Source: Anthopleura xanthogrammica
Lineage: Eukaryota; Cnidaria; Anthozoa; Actiniaria; Actiniidae
Direction: 5' to 3'
DNA: 64,000 nt
Assembly (NCBI GenBank): GCA_964019055.1
Contig: OZ025213.1
Location: 8,482,472 to 8,546,471, forward strand
The translations under genes were made by a program, and so were the position numbers. The notes beneath the pieces were generated by a model. That model did no database searches, was not told where the DNA came from, and was given only the letters and a program-made list of their open reading frames with translations. Shown one piece after another: positions 1 through 12,604 of this stretch. Within the stretch, counting starts at the first letter, position 1. The number at the start of each line of letters is the position of its first letter.

Positions 1-363
1 CAAATTATCACGGTTGTTTTTTTTATTCCGCATTACGAAACCGCAGCGTAGCGGTGATCATTTGACTAATTAAACATGCTTGCACGTGCAAGACCCGTCA
101 CGGCTCGCTTATTTCTCCACTAATCAAATTTAGGCAGAACTTAGGACATAATTAGTCATTAGAGTGCAAATAATATAACCGTGAAATAGTTAGCTAGCTA
201 ACTAATGACTAATTATGTCCTAAGTTCTGCCTAAATTTGATTAGTGGAGAAATAAGCGAGCCGTGACGGGTCTTGCACGTGCAAGCATGTTTAATTAGTC
301 AAATGATCACCGCTACGCTGCGGTTTCGTAATGCGGAATAAAAAAAACAACCGTGATAATTTG
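1..363. repeat. Perfect long palindrome (foldback element)
   Basis: Bases 1-161 are the reverse complement of 203-363, with no mismatch that I can find, around a 41-base loop (162-202). Position i pairs with 364-i, including matching runs of eight T and eight A. Because the left arm starts at the window edge, the element may extend further. Near-perfect arms suggest a recent foldback element or MITE. The loop sequence recurs inverted near 585-616. Confidence 0.85.
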
Positions 364-504
364 AACAAACTTTTATTCCACATTAATCTATCAGTATTAC
401 AATTCAAATAGTTGTATCTGCGTCTTGATTTATTGACCTGTGTCTTCATTTTTAACTCATTAAACGTCAGAAACACATTCTTTTGTGCACTGAGTCGTTG
501 ATCT

Positions 505-616
505 AGAAAAAGCCCGTGCTCCTGTCATGCCTCGCTGATTTCCTATGTCTTGCCTAACTAAGCACTAACTATCTCCTATTTCTTGCTATCTATTTCACGG
601 TTATATTATTTGCACT
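505..616 (-). repeat. Diverged partial copy of the palindrome's loop and arm
   Basis: Bases 585-616 are the reverse complement of 163-194, in the loop of the preceding palindrome, with one mismatch. The stretch before it (about 505-560) resembles the palindrome arm near 95-120 with many changes. It looks like an older relative of the same family. Confidence 0.5.
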
Positions 617-889
617 GGACCCCCCCGACCCTCCCTCTGGATCCCCCAGAACCACATTACAAGTAACAGCTAGTAAGTGATATGAAAGGAGTGTAGTATC
701 GCAGTACAATAGTATCACAGTACCACATTATCACAGCATCACAGATATACCATAACATTGAATAATGACACCACCCCGTATATATTGACAGTGTATTGTT
801 AGTATCATCAGGTCAGCCGATTTGTTCGAGCAACACGTATATAGTCATAAAATTATATATTGTCAGTCTGAAGGAAAGTGACATAAAAC

Positions 890-1014
890 ACCCCTTGCAG
901 CACGTCGGAATGCAGCTCAATTTGGAGGGCAAAACAAAAGAATTTTAATCTGAGAATTGGAACCTATTGTTTTGCCCTCTAAATTGAGCTGCATTCCGAC
1001 GTGCTGCAAGGGGT
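890..1014. repeat. Inverted repeat, 46-bp arms
   Basis: Arms 890-935 and 969-1014 are reverse complements with about one mismatch, around a 33-base loop. The element sits directly beside the 20-bp satellite that follows. No coding content is seen. Confidence 0.75.
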
Positions 1015-1042
1015 CTATTCCATCCATCAAACTGACCTTCTC

Positions 1043-1271
1043 GAGTATCCAACCCTTTCTGAAGTATCCAATCATATCCTGTAGTATCCAATCATATCCT
1101 GGAGTATCCAATCATATCCTGGAGTATCCAATCATATCCTGGAGTATCCAATCGTATTCTGGATTATCCAATCATATCCTGGAGTATCAAATCATATCCT
1201 GGAGTATCCAATCATATCCTGGGGTATCCAATCGTATTCTGGAGTACCCAATCATATCCTGGAGTATCCAA
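1043..1271 (+). repeat. 20-bp minisatellite (AGTATCCAATCATATCCTGG)
   Basis: About eleven tandem copies of a 20-bp unit with few substitutions. Open frames across it on both strands encode only the repeat and are not genes. There are no unique spacers, so it is not a CRISPR array. Confidence 0.9.
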
Positions 1272-1649
1272 TTGCAATATGAATTGATCCTCCAGAATAT
1301 GATTGGAGACCCAAAGTTTCACGCTATTTTGATAGAAATTACACAGAAGGTTACCTGTGACTGGGATGTAAATCAGAACGGCACACTCTTGTTTGCTTGT
1401 AATTTGTTTGCGCATGCGCGTGCTTGGTGTGCTCTTGCATATCTCACATGATAACAAAACAATGCCTCCTGTGAAAGTATTTTGAGGGAAAAGACAATAA
1501 AAACTCAGTTCTGATTTTTATCCCTAGCTGATCTGTGCATATATCGAGAATGGTTTTTTGAAAACACGTCCCACATGGAAAGACGTAACCATAGCGGCAA
1601 AAAGATCAACGACACAAGCGAAAATCCGGGTGTGCTGGTCACAGCAAGG

Positions 1650-1835
1650 GGTTAATCATCTACGGTCTAGGGGCCGACTAACCTCTCCCTTAGGCTTCGG
1701 CCGAGCTTCCTGATCAGTCAGTAATGTCCTCCCGGGATAGCGGTGTTGGGGCCGAAATCTCCAGCGTAGCCGTAAGTCCATACGAGGCTTCAGCACTCGA
1801 TGTCTGGAAGTATGGTCCTGGTTAATCAATCAATA
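1650..1835 (+). repeat. Dispersed repeat copy A (partner at 36.4 kb)
   Basis: This segment shares several blocks with the reverse complement of 36425-36575: GGCTTCGGCCGAGCTTCC, CTGATCAGTC, CGGTGTTGGGGC, CTTCAGCACT and TATGGTCCT, in the same order. That supports a dispersed, non-autonomous repeat family. I do not recognise a tRNA-like promoter in it. Confidence 0.65.
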
Positions 1836-2324
1836 AAAACAAATCAATCTGCAAAACCTGAGCTTTCCGATTCGAAAAGGACAAGAAAAGTCCTAAATGC
1901 GCGTTTCGCTTCTAGTAGTTTGTTTTTCTGACCAAACTTCCAATTTTTTCGATGCCCGTTCTAAAAACACTGACGTCTTGCCAAAGTTTCTTGAACGCAT
2001 GATTTAAATGCTGACATCAAGGATATTTGTAGGTGGTGATTGCTGGACATACACTACTTTTCAAAACGTAGACTACAAGATTAAGAGAAATTTGAATATT
2101 AGTGAGCAAAACCCTACTTATTAAGGTACCAGTCAAAATACGGTAAGTTTTGATACACCCATTAACAAATAAGCAAAACTCTATCGGTATAGTATGAAGA
2201 TGATGAAAGCGGTACTACAACCTTCATTCAACTGTGTTAATTTCGGGTTGAAGAAGAATTGAAATTCTCATTTAGAAGTAAGGTAAGAAGTTTTGGAATG
2301 TAACTGAAATAGATTGAAGGAATA

Positions 2325-3200
2325 TCAGAATAAGCCGAATGTACACGAGATGGATTGGATGGGTGTATCAGAATAAGAATGTACAGGACATGGATTCGAT
2401 GGGTGTATCAGAATAGAAATATACACTTGATGGATTGGATGGGCGTATCAGAATAAGAATGTACACGAGATGGATTGGATGGGTGTATCAGAATAAGAAT
2501 GTACACAAGATGGATTGGATGGGCGTATCAGAATTAGAATGTACACGAGATGGATTGGATGGGCGTATCAGAATACACGCATCAAGCATTCCGCGCTACT
2601 GCTCTAAGCGCATGCTCAGGGGATTAAAAAGTGGGATAATATTTTGTAAAATATGCAATTTTTTTGGTATATTTGACTCAAAGTTCGCTTAACGGTACGT
2701 GATCTTGGATATTTAATGAAAATTGTGTTTGACAAGAAAAATACAACTAAAATATAACGTTTTACAAAATATTATCTCACTTTTTAATCCCCTGAGCATG
2801 CGCTTAGAGCAATAGCGCGGAATGCTTGATGCGTGCATAAGAATGTACACGAGATGGATTGGATGGGTGCATCAGAATAAGAATGTGCAACGACATAGAT
2901 TGGATGGACGTATCAGAATATGAATGTACACGAGATGGATTGGATGGGCGTATCAGAATATAAGAATGTACACGAGAAGGATTGGATGGGTGCATCAGAA
3001 TATAAGAATGTACACGAGATGGATTGGACCGATGGGCGTATCAGAATATAAGAATGTACACGAGATGGTTTGGATGGGTGCACCAGAATAAGAATGTGCA
3101 ACGACATAGATTGGATGGCTGATGAATCAGAATAATAATGTGCACGACATGGATTGGATGAACGTATCAGAATAAGAATGTACACGAGATGGATTTGTTT
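2325..3200 (+). repeat. Roughly 37-40-bp minisatellite, interrupted by a MITE
   Basis: Tandem units of the form GTATCAGAATAAGAATGTAC followed by a CGAGATGGATTGGATGGG-like half run through 2325-2575 and 2838-3200. Variants include GTGCAACGACATAG. The array is split by the inverted-repeat element at 2576-2837. Open frames across it are repeat translations. Confidence 0.9.
2576..2837. mobile_element. 262-bp MITE with TA target duplication
   Basis: The ends are long inverted repeats of about 70 bp: 2576-2645 against 2767-2835, starting CACGCATCAAGCATTCCGCG. Compared with neighbouring units, TA is duplicated at 2574-2575 and 2838-2839, exactly where intact units read GAATAAGAATG. There is no coding capacity. 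TA duplication is typical of Tc1/mariner-type non-autonomous elements; that class is an inference. Confidence 0.8.
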
Positions 3201-3209
3201 GTATGTATT

Positions 3210-4500
3210 GCTTGTTTTGCACATTAAAATCGACCCTTTCTGCCCAGAAAGAAAAATATTAAGACTAGTATGTTTAAAACTTATTTATTTTCTGTCTTCA
3301 TAGTTTGCATCTCTGCTCCATGGCGATGCTTCATGTGACGTAAGGCTTTGTCAATTCTTTGCCAGAGAACGATTTATACAAAGCAATTGGCGAAGATCTT
3401 TTGGGAAAATGGTTGGCATACTAACACCACAATCTTATTGTTAGTCAACATGAAGTACCTCCATATAACACTCTTTAGACAAACATTCCACATAGAAGAG
3501 TTTTTTTCTTCTTCTTCTTTCCTTCGTTCCTTTTATTTTCATTGTTTTCTTTAGACTAAAGTTTTCATGTGGAATGCTGAAAAAGAGTTTACAGGATCTT
3601 TATCAAAAAATATTTTTTTCTAATCTTGTGAGAATCCCGTACAGGGTTCTACACTTACGTTACTTATATTAATCTTATACAGTTAAATTACTTTTCCAAA
3701 TATTTAATTGATTCTAGCTTTTATTAATTACATACAAATATAAAGATTTTTTAGTATTATCCTATTTGTCTTTGTTTTTTTCAATGCTAAAAACCCTCTT
3801 TAAAAATTGAAAAATTTAGTGAAGAATGGCATGGCTTAAAAATTAATCAAACCATAAACATGAGTTTTATAGGTGTTTAAGATTCTTTTTGCATAACTGT
3901 TGTGCTAGTCAAACCTAATAAATAAGCAGAGACCATTAAATTAACTAAAATAATTAGTAATTCAGGTTGCAATGCATGTATTTTATATGTATAGGTTGTC
4001 ACGGTAATCAAACCATTTGCATCTGTCAATTGATGTTGTCACGGTAACAAATTATATTTGTATGTTGTTGTCATAGTAATTTAACTTCCTCAGCATGTTG
4101 TATAGTAGTGTAATCATGATAATTATATTCCTAGTTCATATGGCACATAGGTTGTCATGGTGATTAAAACTTATGTAAGTTGTCATGGTAACCAAAGTGG
4201 TTCCCCAACTTACCAGTTATTGTGTACAACAAGTTACTTTAACAACATAATGTTCCATTAGCAGGAGGTTCTACTGTCTACAGCAGTACCTCATGAACCT
4301 TAGATGCATTATTGTATTGTCAGTACTGTAAGTGACCCACAACCACCACATAGCATAAGAGAGCCCATATTTTTACCAGTATTAAAGTGCCTTTAGAAAC
4401 AATTTGATTAGTATTAATTGGAATAACATTTAACATTTAACATTTAAACTTTGCATATGAAGAAAAGCTAGAAAACCTGTACAAAAACATTTCTAACCAA
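3210..4500. other. AT-rich stretch without a recognised gene
   Basis: I see no supported exon here. Around 4000-4200 a loose motif like GTTGTCACGGTAATCAAA recurs about five times in diverged form, suggesting decayed tandem repeats. Confidence 0.5.
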
Positions 4501-4625
4501 GGTTCAACCCAATGCTCCATTCATATAAAATGCCGAGTCCAGACATGGAGTCATGTACTCAGTCATTACACGTTGTGTTTTCCAGACATAATGTGGGGTC
4601 TCTCTTTCTCTCTCTCTCTCTAAAA

Positions 4626-4631
4626 TTTATT
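4626..4631 (-). terminator. Candidate polyadenylation signal of the ABHD2-like gene
   Basis: On the minus strand this reads AATAAA, about 58 nt after the ABHD2-like stop codon. Position and motif fit a 3' end signal; cleavage cannot be seen from sequence. Confidence 0.45.
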
Positions 4632-4688
4632 ATCTTATTAATTTTTAATATAAACCAGCTAAGAGTCCTATTCTCCAAAATAATGACA

Positions 4689-7600
4689 TCAGCTCTTGGA
4701 GGCCTTTGAGAAGTTGCTAATGGTAGAAATACTGATGGCAGCTAAAATATACTGCAAAATTGATTTATCCATCCATGTTATCTCAGATACTCCAAACAAC
4801 CCTCCTTCATAGTACCCCAAGTGACCACCATGTTTGGTCAAAACAAACAACGCTTGAGGATTCTCCTCTGGAAGAAACAAATAGTTAAGAAATAGTGAGA
4901 AATGTGTAGTCAGATAATATATTGATGAACAAATAGATGAACAAAATGTATGAACATATAAACCAAAATATATGATATAAAAATGAATAAGCGAATAAAA
5001 TAACTTATTATTAATAGGTGAATAAATAAGTTGGTTGGTTGGCCGGCTGGTGGATAAATGGATAGTTGGATGAATAGATGGATGAATGAGTGAATGAGGA
5101 ATTGTGGAGCTGGGATGGGATGGATAGATGAATAGATGGATGAGTGGATGGATGAGTGGATTTTGATATATGGGTTTCATATGGGGATTTATCTATGATT
5201 TATTATCTGTGTTTCTTCCATGTTAATTTTTAGCAATTAAATGGTGGCCATATTGGCATTCGGTCTATATTAATGAATGAATGAAATAGTTGAATAAATA
5301 AACAACAAACCAATTCAAAAACAATGAATAAAAATATTAGTTTTATAATATAATCCTTTTTCTGGCAAAGCCCAGGAGGACACAAGGGCAACCAGGTCCC
5401 ATTCAGGTGGCCTCCTGTTAGAAAATCCAATCCACCAACTTCCCTCATTCCAATGAAGTTGGAAGTCTCATGGATGTTTTCTATGTACAGGTTTTCTCTA
5501 CCCTCAGGAGACACTTACCGATATGTTTTAAAGGAGAAGCATATAACGGCTCAGGAATAATGGGATCATCACGGGCATTAAGCAACAGAACAGGCATTTT
5601 GATCTGAAGCAAAAAATGTGGGGTATTAATAACATCTAAAACTTTAAGATGCACAATCATAGATCCTAACCTAATAAATAACGTTTCATATCTAAGCAAC
5701 CACAATCCTTTTCAAAAACTCTTTCAATGTTACACGTTGAAACTTTTAGCTCAAACTTGTGTGCAACAGTTTTGCGAGACAAGTTCCAGAATGAATTGCA
5801 CCAGAAAGATTTCAGCAGAAAAGAGTTTTTCTAAGTTTTTAAGGTTGCATAATTAAAAAATCGAATAATTTTGTTGTGTTCTTTGACATTTGGTATATAC
5901 TGTAACTTAACACTTATTGACTGGAACCTCGGGAAAACAGGGTATTTTGTAGTCCCTCCGCTTTGCCTCGGGAAACATCGTTGTTTTGGGACCACAAAAC
6001 ACACTGTTTCCCCGGTCCCAGTCAATAAGTGTTAATTGTATTGTATTTTATTACCCTAATAAATCAATCGTCTTACATGTGCAATTATTTCATCTGGCCC
6101 CCTGGGTGTTTGTTATTCAACAGGGTAGAACAAGGATACCAAGTGGAGTGGTTTCCAACTTTTCCTTTGGAATTCCTGATCTAAGAACCACCCCCCCCCC
6201 CCCCCCTCTCATTCCGATTTACAAAATGCCACCCATGCATGGTAGGGGTATGTATATTTTCTGGGACTACCATCTCAGAGCATGTGTTAGAAGTTCTCAT
6301 TTATAATTTTTATGAATTTCTTTCTTTTTCTTTTCTTTCCCATTTTTTTTCTTTTTTCTTTCTTTCTTTTTTTTTTTTTTTGAAAGGAAGAGCAATACTG
6401 GCAATATTATTTGTTACTTACATTAGACATGTATGTACAGCTGCTGTTTTCTTCATAGAATGTTTTTGTATCATCAAAGTGTGCCATTCTCCTAGTAGAC
6501 AAAGAAACCAAATCATATTATCAGTCAATACCCCAGTTCTCTGTTGATCAAGGTTAGCCTAGAATACTCACATGTTGCAATAAAGGTCTGTTGATAAACT
6601 AAAAAGTTCTTAAGGTATCAGGATACATTTGAGGCCTTCGAGATTACTTTACGCACGAGCCAAATTTCTCGCTGTCTTTTCAATATTATTATATAAAAGT
6701 ATACATTTTCTGAAAGCTAAATAAACGTAGTTTTTAAAAATCAATATGGAATTTTCTGTTTTAAGACACTTAAAAAGTTATTGGCTTTCTCCGCAGTTTT
6801 TGAGTGACCAAAATATCGTTTTAAAAACATTCTAGTTCTTTCGGATTACATTGGATCGAACTGAAACTTTGGATTATGATAAATAACAATACGATCTAAA
6901 AAACGGTGAAATGTTTTTCATTCAAAAGATATTGTCTATTTTGCAATCATAACCACCAAAATTTTAAACTTCCGGATTTAACGCGTCATTGTGGACGATC
7001 TAAAAAAGATAATCTGAAAAAATCTGAGACACAGTTTTGAAGCTCATTATCTACAGAGTATGCTAACGTAATTTTGATCGACATAGCGGAAATTCTGATC
7101 CTGCGGGAAGTCGTCGAATGAAGTGAGGTAGAATGTCACTTTGAACCCAATAACTTTTTTTGTGTTCCAAAACAGACAATTGTAAATAGATATTCGAAAA
7201 CTACATTTATTTAGCTTTCAGAAAATGTATACTTTTATGACAAAATATTGTAAAGCCTGTGCGAAATTTGCGGTAACGTGTATAGGGGTCCTAATCATAT
7301 CCTGATACCTTAATAGTCTTTCTTATAATCAAACATTTTAGCGTATTATGTCACATTTATTTATTATTATTCATTTTTTTACATAATTTACTATTCAGGC
7401 ATTGGTATTTGTGAATATTCTGACAATGAAATGAGGCTAACCTAGAGTTTACAAATGAGTCTATAATTAAGAAACATACCTTATTATAGGAAATTAACGC
7501 TTCATGAAATTAACGCAAATTTCAAGAAATCACGTTAATTTAAGTCATGTTAATTTCTTTAATGTTAATTTCCCTATCATTAATAAAGTGGACCGAATGT

Positions 7601-10600
7601 TAATTTTCATGACATGAATTTCTGGCAATTTTATCTGTTATCTACTTTTGAAAAAATTTAAAACTGAAATTTACAGCTAGTCACTTAACTGATAACAACA
7701 ACATTTCAGTATTTGTCGGAAATTACCTTTTCATTTTCTATTCTACAAGCTCTTCATTTTCACTTTCAGATGAGTTAATTTTATTTAAATGGAAATTTTG
7801 GCTTGTCTTTGGCATTAATTTTCTTCATTTGGACGTATTTTTGTCCTCAGTTAGCGTTAATTTAAGTCGCGCTAATTTCCAATACTTAATTTCGTGGAGC
7901 ATTAATTTCCTATAATAAGGTAGTCAGAAAACGATTATGTTGAAAGGTAAAGGTTTTAAATCAAAAGATTTTAATATTCATATTAGGTCGTTATTATCAA
8001 GTACTGGTAATTGTATAGTTATAAACACAAACCTGTTAAATGCTTCATCTAGTTCATTCAGTGATGTAGCATTGCACACATCAGCCTTTTGCACACACAT
8101 TTCAGGGTCCTTGAACAGAATGTGCTCATTCCGAAGTATGAGAGCCTTCATGTTTTGGGCCATCACAAAGCTATAGAATCTTCTTGCACCCTCCCAATCA
8201 CAAAATAATTGCGATGCACTGCAGTCGAAAACAAAAAAGAAGAAATGAAATTTTGAAGAATAGGAAAATTTGGAAGAATTTTAGAAAATAAGTTAATTCA
8301 TGAAATAAGAGCATAAAAAGGAGGGAAGTGGGTGGATGTAAGATAAGTAAAATATAATTATGGAATGTATAGAAGCTAGGGAATTTTTGTGAGGTGAGGA
8401 TTAATCAGGCTCATCAGCTCAATTGTGATGTGGATTTGAGATTAAAGTTCTCGGCTACAACAGAGTTTTAAGTAGTGTTTTATTAGGCCATTCTTGAACT
8501 AATTTGCTGAATGGATTTGAGTTGGAAGATTGTTCCAAAAAACTCTGGAGTGGGTAATATATTCTCCAGTATTCCTCCCTCTGCAAGAATCAACTTCTAA
8601 ATTCTAACTCGATCTTGAAGGGTCTAGATAAAAATTACCATGTAATCCTAGCTAGTAACCCTTCCAAATTGTGTATTTTTTTTTTAAGTCATAGGAAAGT
8701 TACTGATGGACTTGAAAGGATGTAATAATTACAATTTACAATTCAAAAGTTCTATTAAACTCACAGTACCTTATAATGTCATAGCCTTGACAAACAGATA
8801 TAGCACAGGTGAAGTTCTTTTGCCTTTCTGGTTTCTCTCCAAGGTACTTGAGAAGAACATTAGCTCCCATGGAAAAACCAACACCAATGAGATGATGGCA
8901 GTTGTACCTTGCTATAACTTGCTTTACCAGAACTCTCAGCTCATCTGTGCTCCCTGTTTAATTAAGTTATAAGTATTCATTAAAAAGACATTCAAAAATT
9001 TAAAAATTTTTATTAACTAAAGGTGTAATTAAATGACAATGCAAATCCAAAAGCACTGTCTAACAGAGGAGGGGGGTTCTGTATAATTGACCCTCACCTC
9101 ATGGTAACAAGCTTTCCATTAAGTTTATAAAGAAAGAGATTACTATAGCAGTACATATAAACCTTAAGAGACAAAGTTAAATTGCATATAAATTGCAAGT
9201 ACATATTTTCATAATTTATGGGCAATCCGGTTTGATAGGGATGAAATAATATAATGACATAAAAAAAACTAATAATTATCAGACTTAATTAAGTATTCTT
9301 GGATTGCATGTTACAACATCAAGGTGATCTGAGTTAACTGAATTAGCCAATCAGAAAATGTTCAGTGGTCAGTGAAGAAAAATCCATCCCATGAGCATTT
9401 GCGATCGCTTTGTTGAAAAAAAGCAGATGATATTTTTCATGTTTTCCAAGATTTGCAAAAAACTATCAAGTTCAAATATCAGTATTAGTAATGAAGAACC
9501 ACGGGAAGGTTGGTTTTGTGCGCAAAGTCTTTCGGGATGGATTTTTCTTTGAAGAAACCGTGCATGATGTCTGGGACATTTTAGAGATCACCTGGATAGC
9601 AGCCATGTTAACGTTAGGGGTTTTCACAAAAGACTTCTCAATAACTTCATTAATTCATTCCATCAAAATGGCTTCTATGTCTTTGCCTTTCTTGGGAATG
9701 ATAGCAAACCATATTTTAGTTTATAATTTGAAATCTTTTTGGAAAAAATCAATGTACTAGGTGCCAAATAAAAATAACTCTTCTTAAATGTTACATGGAT
9801 TCAGCATATTTATTAAACACTCCCTCCTCCCTCCAAGCCCACCTTAATTTTATTAAAAAAAGAACAGTATATTTCTGAATCAATACCATATGTAAATATT
9901 CTTGGAGAGGTCAGCCTAATGTTTTCTCTGACTCCAAGGTGATCCAGAACAGCCACTCGGAAATTGTGTTTCAAGGCATAACCAGCGAAGGTGCGTACAT
10001 ACTTGGTATCGCTACAATTCCCTATTCCAGGAACTATGATTATGGTATTTAATTTCTGAAGAAAAAAATTGGGAAATAAATTAATGGATAAATGAATGGA
10101 TAAATGGATGGAATGAATGGATAAATGAATAGATAAATGAATGGATAAATGGATGGACGGATGGATGGATGCATGGATGGATGGACTGAAGCATGAATGG
10201 ATAGTTAACATTAGATGAGCTGAATGGATGGATGGACAGACAGATCATGGAGAAATAGATACGTAGATGAACAGATGGATGAATGATGGATGAATGAATG
10301 GATTAATGTGATCTGTTTCCTTGTTGTGGTGTTTTTCACATTTTAAAATTCTCATAACTTCTCAACAATTTAATATTTTTGTCTCAAACTTTCTAACTTT
10401 GTTGATTTCTTTCTAATCTATAATTGTAATGTAGCGGTCAACTAAAATATGAATTAAGAAAATTATGATAATGAAGTGGCGACCATATTGGCATTTGGTC
10501 AATAAACATGGGATGGTATACGTAATTTAATCATAAAACTTCTCATACATGTACCTCTTCACTTTTCGTCATTTCTGGTTCATAAACATCAAACGTCATA

Positions 10601-12604
10601 GTGGCTCCATCTTTCATCTTAACTGTGTGATGTTTGCCTAATAAAGTTGGTGGGTTTACCCTGCCAACCTGACTGGCAAACAAGGTCTGCATGTGTCCAC
10701 TTCTTGCCCATACTGGAGGAACATATCTGACAACCAATATGATACATATTATGATACATAATTTAAATTAATGGGAAGCATGCATGACATCGCATTGAGA
10801 AGGACAAGGACAATTTCGTAAGATTCAAAGCAAATTTAAAAATAAATTGAATCTTTCAACCTTGATAGGAAGGCATGATAAATTTGACTGTAAATGGATA
10901 ATCTAGCTAGCAGGAGGCATGATTGGCATTTACTGTGTGACAGAAGAGCCTACTTGAGTCATCAATGTGATATACAGTCAATACTACAAGACTTGTATGG
11001 CAAGCAGCTGCTTCATGCTTCATGCATGTAGAAAGTAGTATAATAGAACTGTATTTTCAAAATAATTTTAGTGATTGAAACAGCAAATTATCATGATCAA
11101 TGTGCAGGCCAAATTTTACTGATCAATATCTATAAAGCAAATTAACTTATGAATAGCATCGGGAGAGGGGGGGGGGGGGGGTAATGCTCAATGCTGAACT
11201 GAAAATATAAAAAAGGTGGGGGGAATATAAAGAGTTCTGCCAATTTCTACTTCAATAGTTACCTAAAATTAAAACACTGAACATTATGTTGATCATTGTG
11301 ACATGCATTGTTTTTTCAATTTTAATATTGAAATTTTTCTTGAAATTGCTAAAATTTGTAACCGTGGAAAATACATTTCAGAAACTTTTATCTAGGCAAT
11401 CAATAATTTATGCTGGTGCCTGGCAGCCGGTCAATGCTGATGGATAAATATTTAGCACACTGTTACTAGTATCTTCTAAATCCTTTCGTTAACATATTAA
11501 TAATCTATTGCCTGGCATTTATATATATTGAAAAACAAAGATGACAATGATGATAAAGAAAATTTAAAATGTGCAATGTTTGTTTACGAAAAAACTAAAG
11601 ATTAAGTTTAAAAGAAATGAAAACAATTTGCATCCAAAAATGAGACAATTTAAGCTTAACTGAAAAGGAGAGTAGAATGCAAAATAAGACAGAATATTTA
11701 AGTGAAAAAAAAAAAAGAAGTTTGCATTGAAATGACAAATATCCTACGTTATCCACAAATGAAACTCATAGCGAGTTGTTTGGTAAAAAATCAAGGATTT
11801 CCTAAGTGAAAATTAAGCGAAATGTTTAGAACTGCACAGCTCAAACCAATTAACACAACCAGCAGAACCAGGACATGTCGATAATATGACTTTACAAAAC
11901 AAAAACAACGTTTTTAATACCATTAATTATGCAGAACTCTCTAGAAAAACATAAATTTCAAAGCCTTTTTCAGTTCACTAACACATGTGTAGATTATTTC
12001 GGGTTGAAAATTAAAGAAAATATAACTTATATAGAATTTTAGCTTAAGCTTATATATTCTCGAAGGTTCAAAGTACAAAATTAATCATGCTCGGTAAATG
12101 AAAAATACAAAGCTAAGAAAATTAAACCAGTATAATAACTGGCTGTCATGTATTTAAGCCTTAATAGAATTCCTTAATTTTGGCTCTCACTTGTGTGAAG
12201 ATTATTACTGAATTTAGCGTTATTTAGTTCTAATAAACGGAGGTTTTCCAAGGCGTCAGTAGTGTTGTCATATTATGAAGACGATTCCAAATGAACAATT
12301 AGAAAACCAGTTATTTCCACGCTAAATAATAAATATCCAACACTAACTTATTGAATTCACAAAAATAAGTAGTCTTGTTTTACCACTGCTGATCAAATCT
12401 TGGTTGGTTATAAATACCCGTGTAAATACAGATTTTAACTTACTTTTCCTTTAAGAATGGACAAGAAGCCTTGACTGCTTTTACAAAGTCACTGCCGGAG
12501 TCAAAGGTTTCTGGCATGAGAACTCGATCAGTGAGGTTCAATATGCGTATGAGAAAGCAGAGGACCACAGCCAAGAAAGCTATGATTGCAGGGAGACTGA
12601 TCAT
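4689..12604 (-). CDS. ABHD2: ABHD2-like monoacylglycerol lipase (8 coding exons)
   Basis: Coding exons are 12444-12604, 10555-10726, 9887-10055, 8770-8953, 8033-8218, 6422-6491, 5519-5603 and 4689-4867. All have GT/AG borders and joining phases, giving 401 aa, close to the ~425 aa of vertebrate ABHD2. Residues 1-20 form a membrane segment (MISLPAIIAFLAVVLCFLIR). The alpha/beta-hydrolase fold follows, with nucleophile elbow GFSMGAN (Ser about 195), acid in NARDDP (about 326/327) and histidine in HGGHLG (about 358). Family signatures YVPPVW, SGHMQT and DHLG are present. ABHD2 is known as a membrane-bound monoacylglycerol lipase. The small 70-nt exon 6 encodes the FYEENSSCTYM segment. An upstream in-frame ATG near 12772 exists, but the short N-terminus fits the family better. 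The gene lies head-to-head with the cystin-like gene. ABHD1/ABHD3 are less likely relatives. Confidence 0.9.
5030..5175 (-). repeat. GGATGAAT-type microsatellite in ABHD2 intron 7
   Basis: A degenerate array of GGATGAATGA/GGATAGAT-like units lies within intron 7 (4868-5518). A long open frame crosses it but reads only repeat-derived Ser/Ile/His/Pro residues. Confidence 0.7.
5907..6035. repeat. Foldback element in ABHD2 intron 6
   Basis: The left arm TTAACACTTATTGACTGG pairs with the right arm ending in AGTCAATAAGTGTTAA. The inner parts (ACCTCGGGAAA... against ...CCCCGG) are imperfect. A related half copy with TAGACTGGAACCTCGGGAAA and the upstream block TTGTTGTGTTCTTTG is at about 54760-54850. 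Confidence 0.65.
6612..7311. mobile_element. 700-bp TIR element in ABHD2 intron 5
   Basis: The ends are inverted repeats beginning AAGGTATCAGGATA, and similarity extends over about 130 bp per arm; for example TAGCTTTCAGAAAATGTATA at right is matched inverted at left. No transposase frame is visible, so it is a non-autonomous element. Confidence 0.7.
7479..7920. mobile_element. 442-bp MITE, TA-flanked, in ABHD2 intron 5
   Basis: Terminal inverted repeats of 19 bp (CCTTATTATAGGAAATTAA) are flanked by TA at 7477-7478 and 7921-7922. The interior is AT-rich with repeated TTAATTTC motifs and no open frame. It lies about 110 bp from exon 5 of the ABHD2-like gene. Confidence 0.75.
10075..10310 (-). 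repeat. (GGATAAATGAAT)-type minisatellite in ABHD2 intron 2
   Basis: Tandem 4- and 8-bp units such as GGATGGAT, GAATGGAT and AAATGAAT. It directly follows the acceptor of exon 3, whose coding part starts at 10055. The open frame extending into it reads poly His/Pro/Ser/Ile and is not coding. Confidence 0.8.
10727..12443. other. ABHD2 intron 1, no further feature recognised
   Basis: This 1.7-kb intron is AT-rich with a G run near 11165-11181. I see no exon, hairpin element or tandem array in it. Confidence 0.6.

Noticed and set aside
1043..1271. Possible CRISPR-like array
   Set aside because: Direct tandem units without unique spacers in a eukaryotic genome.
957..1451. 164-aa open frame on plus strand
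   Set aside because: It only translates the 20-bp minisatellite; no domain or splice support.
2804..3224. Overlapping minus-strand frames with HPSNPSRVHSY repeats
   Set aside because: Translation of the 37-40-bp minisatellite.
4689..5180. Full 163-aa frame including repeat part as one exon
   Set aside because: Only 4689-4867 is coding; the remainder is an intronic microsatellite, with an AG acceptor at 4868-4869 in phase.
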